DNA from: Epiperipatus broadwayi | Lineage: Eukaryota; Onychophora; Udeonychophora; Euonychophora; Peripatidae | Assembly (NCBI GenBank): GCA_028023455.1 | Contig: JAQFVV010006623.1 | Location: 273,501-337,500 of the forward strand | DNA length: 64,000 nt | Reading direction: 5' to 3' | In this document: positions 62,425 through 64,000 of the stretch, one piece after another | How positions within the stretch are numbered: the first letter of the stretch is position 1 | Layout of the letters: every line of letters starts with the position of its first letter | The notes under the pieces: generated by a model | Databases searched by the model: none | What the model was told of the DNA's origin: nothing | The model's input: the letters and a program-made list of their open reading frames with translations, nothing else | Position numbers and translations under genes: made by a program

Positions 62425-62620
62425 GTTCCGTGATACTAAGTAATTCCTTATTTGTTTGAAGAGCCTGTAACATTTCGAGTAAACATTCTTTTTCATGTTC
62501 CATAGCTGTAGCATGTTCTCTTAATGTTTCTACCCTCCTTTCTATATGATCTAACATTTCTACTAATCTACTACTAACAACTCGAGTCCGGGGAGTACCA
62601 AAATGCGGGTGCGCCGCCAT
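62425..62620 (-). CDS. BAG2: BAG2 co-chaperone, exon 1 (residues 1-65)
   Basis: First coding exon of BAG family molecular chaperone regulator 2, a nucleotide-exchange co-chaperone of Hsp70 that inhibits the ubiquitin ligase CHIP in the cytosol. Residues 16-52 contain the family's N-terminal coiled-coil pattern (SSRLVEMLDHIERRVETLRE, then ATAMEHEKECLLEML), closely matching my recollection of vertebrate BAG2. The exon ends at GAAC followed by GTGAGT, a consensus donor, leaving phase 1. Translation beyond this point (ELFTAIIS...) is intronic. The start is supported by an in-frame TAA at 62663-62665 with no in-frame ATG between. The N-terminus is shorter than in vertebrates as I recall them. Identification rests on recognised similarity plus correct splice phase with exon 2; I am very sure. 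Confidence 0.95.
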
Positions 62621-62625
62621 TTTGG
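62613..62625 (-). promoter_or_regulatory. YY1 / TISU-like element overlapping the BAG2 start codon
   Basis: On the minus strand the start codon lies in CCAAAATGGCGGC. This matches the YY1 core AANATGGCGGC and differs at one position from the TISU consensus SAASATGGCGGC, which directs cap-proximal initiation on very short 5' leaders. Known TISU genes are mostly housekeeping genes, which fits a chaperone cofactor. Function here is inferred from the motif alone. Confidence 0.6.
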
Positions 62626-62700
62626 ATTCTGAAAAAGTCGCGTGAAAAGCCGAGACTACATTTTATCTGCAAGTACTGTACGTTTAAAATTTCACTATTT
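62626..62700 (-). promoter_or_regulatory. Probable BAG2 core promoter / 5' leader
   Basis: A short patch richer in CpG and GC than its surroundings (GTCGCG, CCGAG) lies directly upstream of the start. No TATA box is evident. If the transcript begins further upstream it would include a minimal start-stop ATG-TAG at 62656-62661, out of frame with BAG2. An in-frame TAA at 62663-62665 closes the frame. Confidence 0.4.
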
Positions 62701-64000
62701 AATTCCCTAAAATAGTTTTAATTTAATTAAAAGAATGTAAAACTATGTTTATTATAAAATTTATAAAAAAGTTTTTTCACGAAGCTAGAAAATTAAAAAG
62801 AGATACTTCTTTTTTTTTCTTCAAAAACATCCCAGTGAAATAAAGAAAAGTGATACTTTTCGAACTTATTAAAATATTGCAAACGGGAGTAAGTACGTGT
62901 GTACACTATGCCAGTGAACTAAATTCAAAAGTTATTTTTTAAAGGACATTGTATATGCATACAGAAATGTTGTAAAGACAACCGTAAATATATAATCCTT
63001 AAGCAATTTCTCAGCTACTATCATAATGTGGAAATTTTAATTAATCAAGTATTGGATTGGTATTAATAAATTGAAAGATATGAGATATGAGAAATTAGGT
63101 AATCGAGATTTATAGAAGAGATAAATAAAACATCGTTGAAATGTATATAGGAGGAGAAGAGTAGTTTTTGAAGAATAAACAAGTTAAAAGAGTATGACCA
63201 AATCAATAATATAATTGGTTAATGGTATCTTGCTAATCCCATAATACTATTTTGAACTTTAAAAATCTGGTTTTTAAAACAGTATAGAACTATGAAGTCT
63301 CTTATATTTTGCTTTTTTTGGAACTTAGTTTGTTAAAGTATTTCTAATACTTGAAAATTATTTAGAAAAAAAAAATGTACATTCAAAAACATGAAAATAT
63401 ATTTAACAACCAAACCAATGCAGAATGGATTGTTCCTTATATTTTGTATAATAAATAAATAACGTTTCATTTATTGCACAAAATATTAACTAAGATCTAT
63501 TCAATCTGCCAAAGTTTGGTTACTAAATATATTATTTACTGTTATTTATTATACTTACTGCAATAAATTTTATTTCTCTTGGAAATAAATGATTTTTAAA
63601 TATTAGAAATTTGCATATTTTATTTATTGATTAGTTTTTATTTGGTCGTTGATATACATTATATAGTTCAATGGACCTCAGGCTATAAGAGTATCCTGTT
63701 ATGAGTTAATTTATACATGTACTCTCAACTCAATTCCTGATTATATGAATGGCATTTTGCTTATTGATAAAATTTTTAGCATATTATGAAAGCATAGTTT
63801 ACAATTTTTTTTCTGTGCAATTTAAAATGTTTTGTTGTTGATATGATTGTGATAATGGGTGCTAGTCTCTTTTTTTTAAATAACTGCTGACCACATAAAT
63901 TATTAAAACAAATAGAAAAAACACTTTAAAGCTAAGAAAAAAAAACTTTCCCTTCTTTATGAAGACTTACTAGATGAACTGAAATTCGGATTGACTAATA
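62701..64000. other. AT-rich flank upstream of BAG2
   Basis: No coding region or element recognised up to the window end. Distal BAG2 promoter elements may lie here, but no clear motif cluster was seen. Confidence 0.5.

Noticed and set aside
1-64000. CRISPR arrays, prokaryotic operons, rRNA or intact tRNA genes
   Set aside because: None seen; the tRNA-like sequences are SINE heads with poly(A) tails and target duplications.

Overview
This window comes from a eukaryote, almost certainly an invertebrate animal. It is strongly AT-rich, has no operon-like coding density, and contains one clear split metazoan gene inside a long intron packed with decayed transposons. The exact lineage cannot be fixed from the sequence. 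An AT-rich genome with hAT, mariner and non-LTR remnants and tRNA-derived SINEs would fit several invertebrate groups (molluscs, chelicerates, cnidarians).

The one confident gene is BAG2, the co-chaperone regulator of Hsp70/CHIP, on the minus strand. Exon 1 is at 62425-62620 and exon 2 at 33041-33387. Together they encode a complete 180-residue protein, and a 29-kb intron (33388-62424) separates them. The start codon sits inside a YY1/TISU-like CCAAAATGGCGGC motif. The first canonical poly(A) signal past the stop is at 32552-32557. Two further weak coding candidates lie left of BAG2: a possible terminal exon at 6534-6661 (minus) and a possible first exon or membrane ORF at 8142-8414 (plus). 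Nothing else looks like a host gene.

The rest is repeat archaeology. From left to right: an AT-rich stretch with no gene; a ZBED/GTF2IRD2-like hAT transposase relic (12.5-14.2 kb, minus); a tRNA-Val-like SINE (15.1 kb); a repeat (16.8-17.7 kb) that recurs inverted at 54.4-55.3 kb; a foldback at 19.9-20.2 kb; a nested composite insertion at 20.9-22.6 kb holding a 394-bp hAT MITE with a perfect 8-bp target duplication; a triplicated inverted structure at 23.4-24.0 kb; two related GGT...ACC elements at 24.2-26.9 and 27.3-28.3 kb; TA-flanked mariner/pogo-type elements at 28.4-28.7 and 28.9-29.8 kb; and a perfect hairpin at 29.9-30.0 kb. Inside the BAG2 intron lie a large palindrome (38.5-39.0 kb), a second tRNA-Val SINE (39.3 kb), two LINE 3' ends (40.8-42.3 kb), a third GGT...ACC element (47.3-48.5 kb), foldback-family copies (48.9-49.7 kb), a mariner (50.3-51.0 kb), a ZMYM-type hAT transposase relic (51.1-56.0 kb), a ZBED-type hAT relic (56.0-59.1 kb, minus) and a LINE endonuclease fragment (59.4-59.8 kb, minus).

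The most interesting signal is the GGT...ACC family. Three elements of 2697, 1007 and 1219 bp each carry a perfect 8-bp target-site duplication. All six ends carry a related GC-rich motif at the same distance, about 64-83 bp from the terminus. I could not assign the family to a named superfamily. A second theme is palindromic insertions flanked by 13-14-bp direct repeats, a duplication length more typical of LINE-mediated retroposition than of cut-and-paste transposition.
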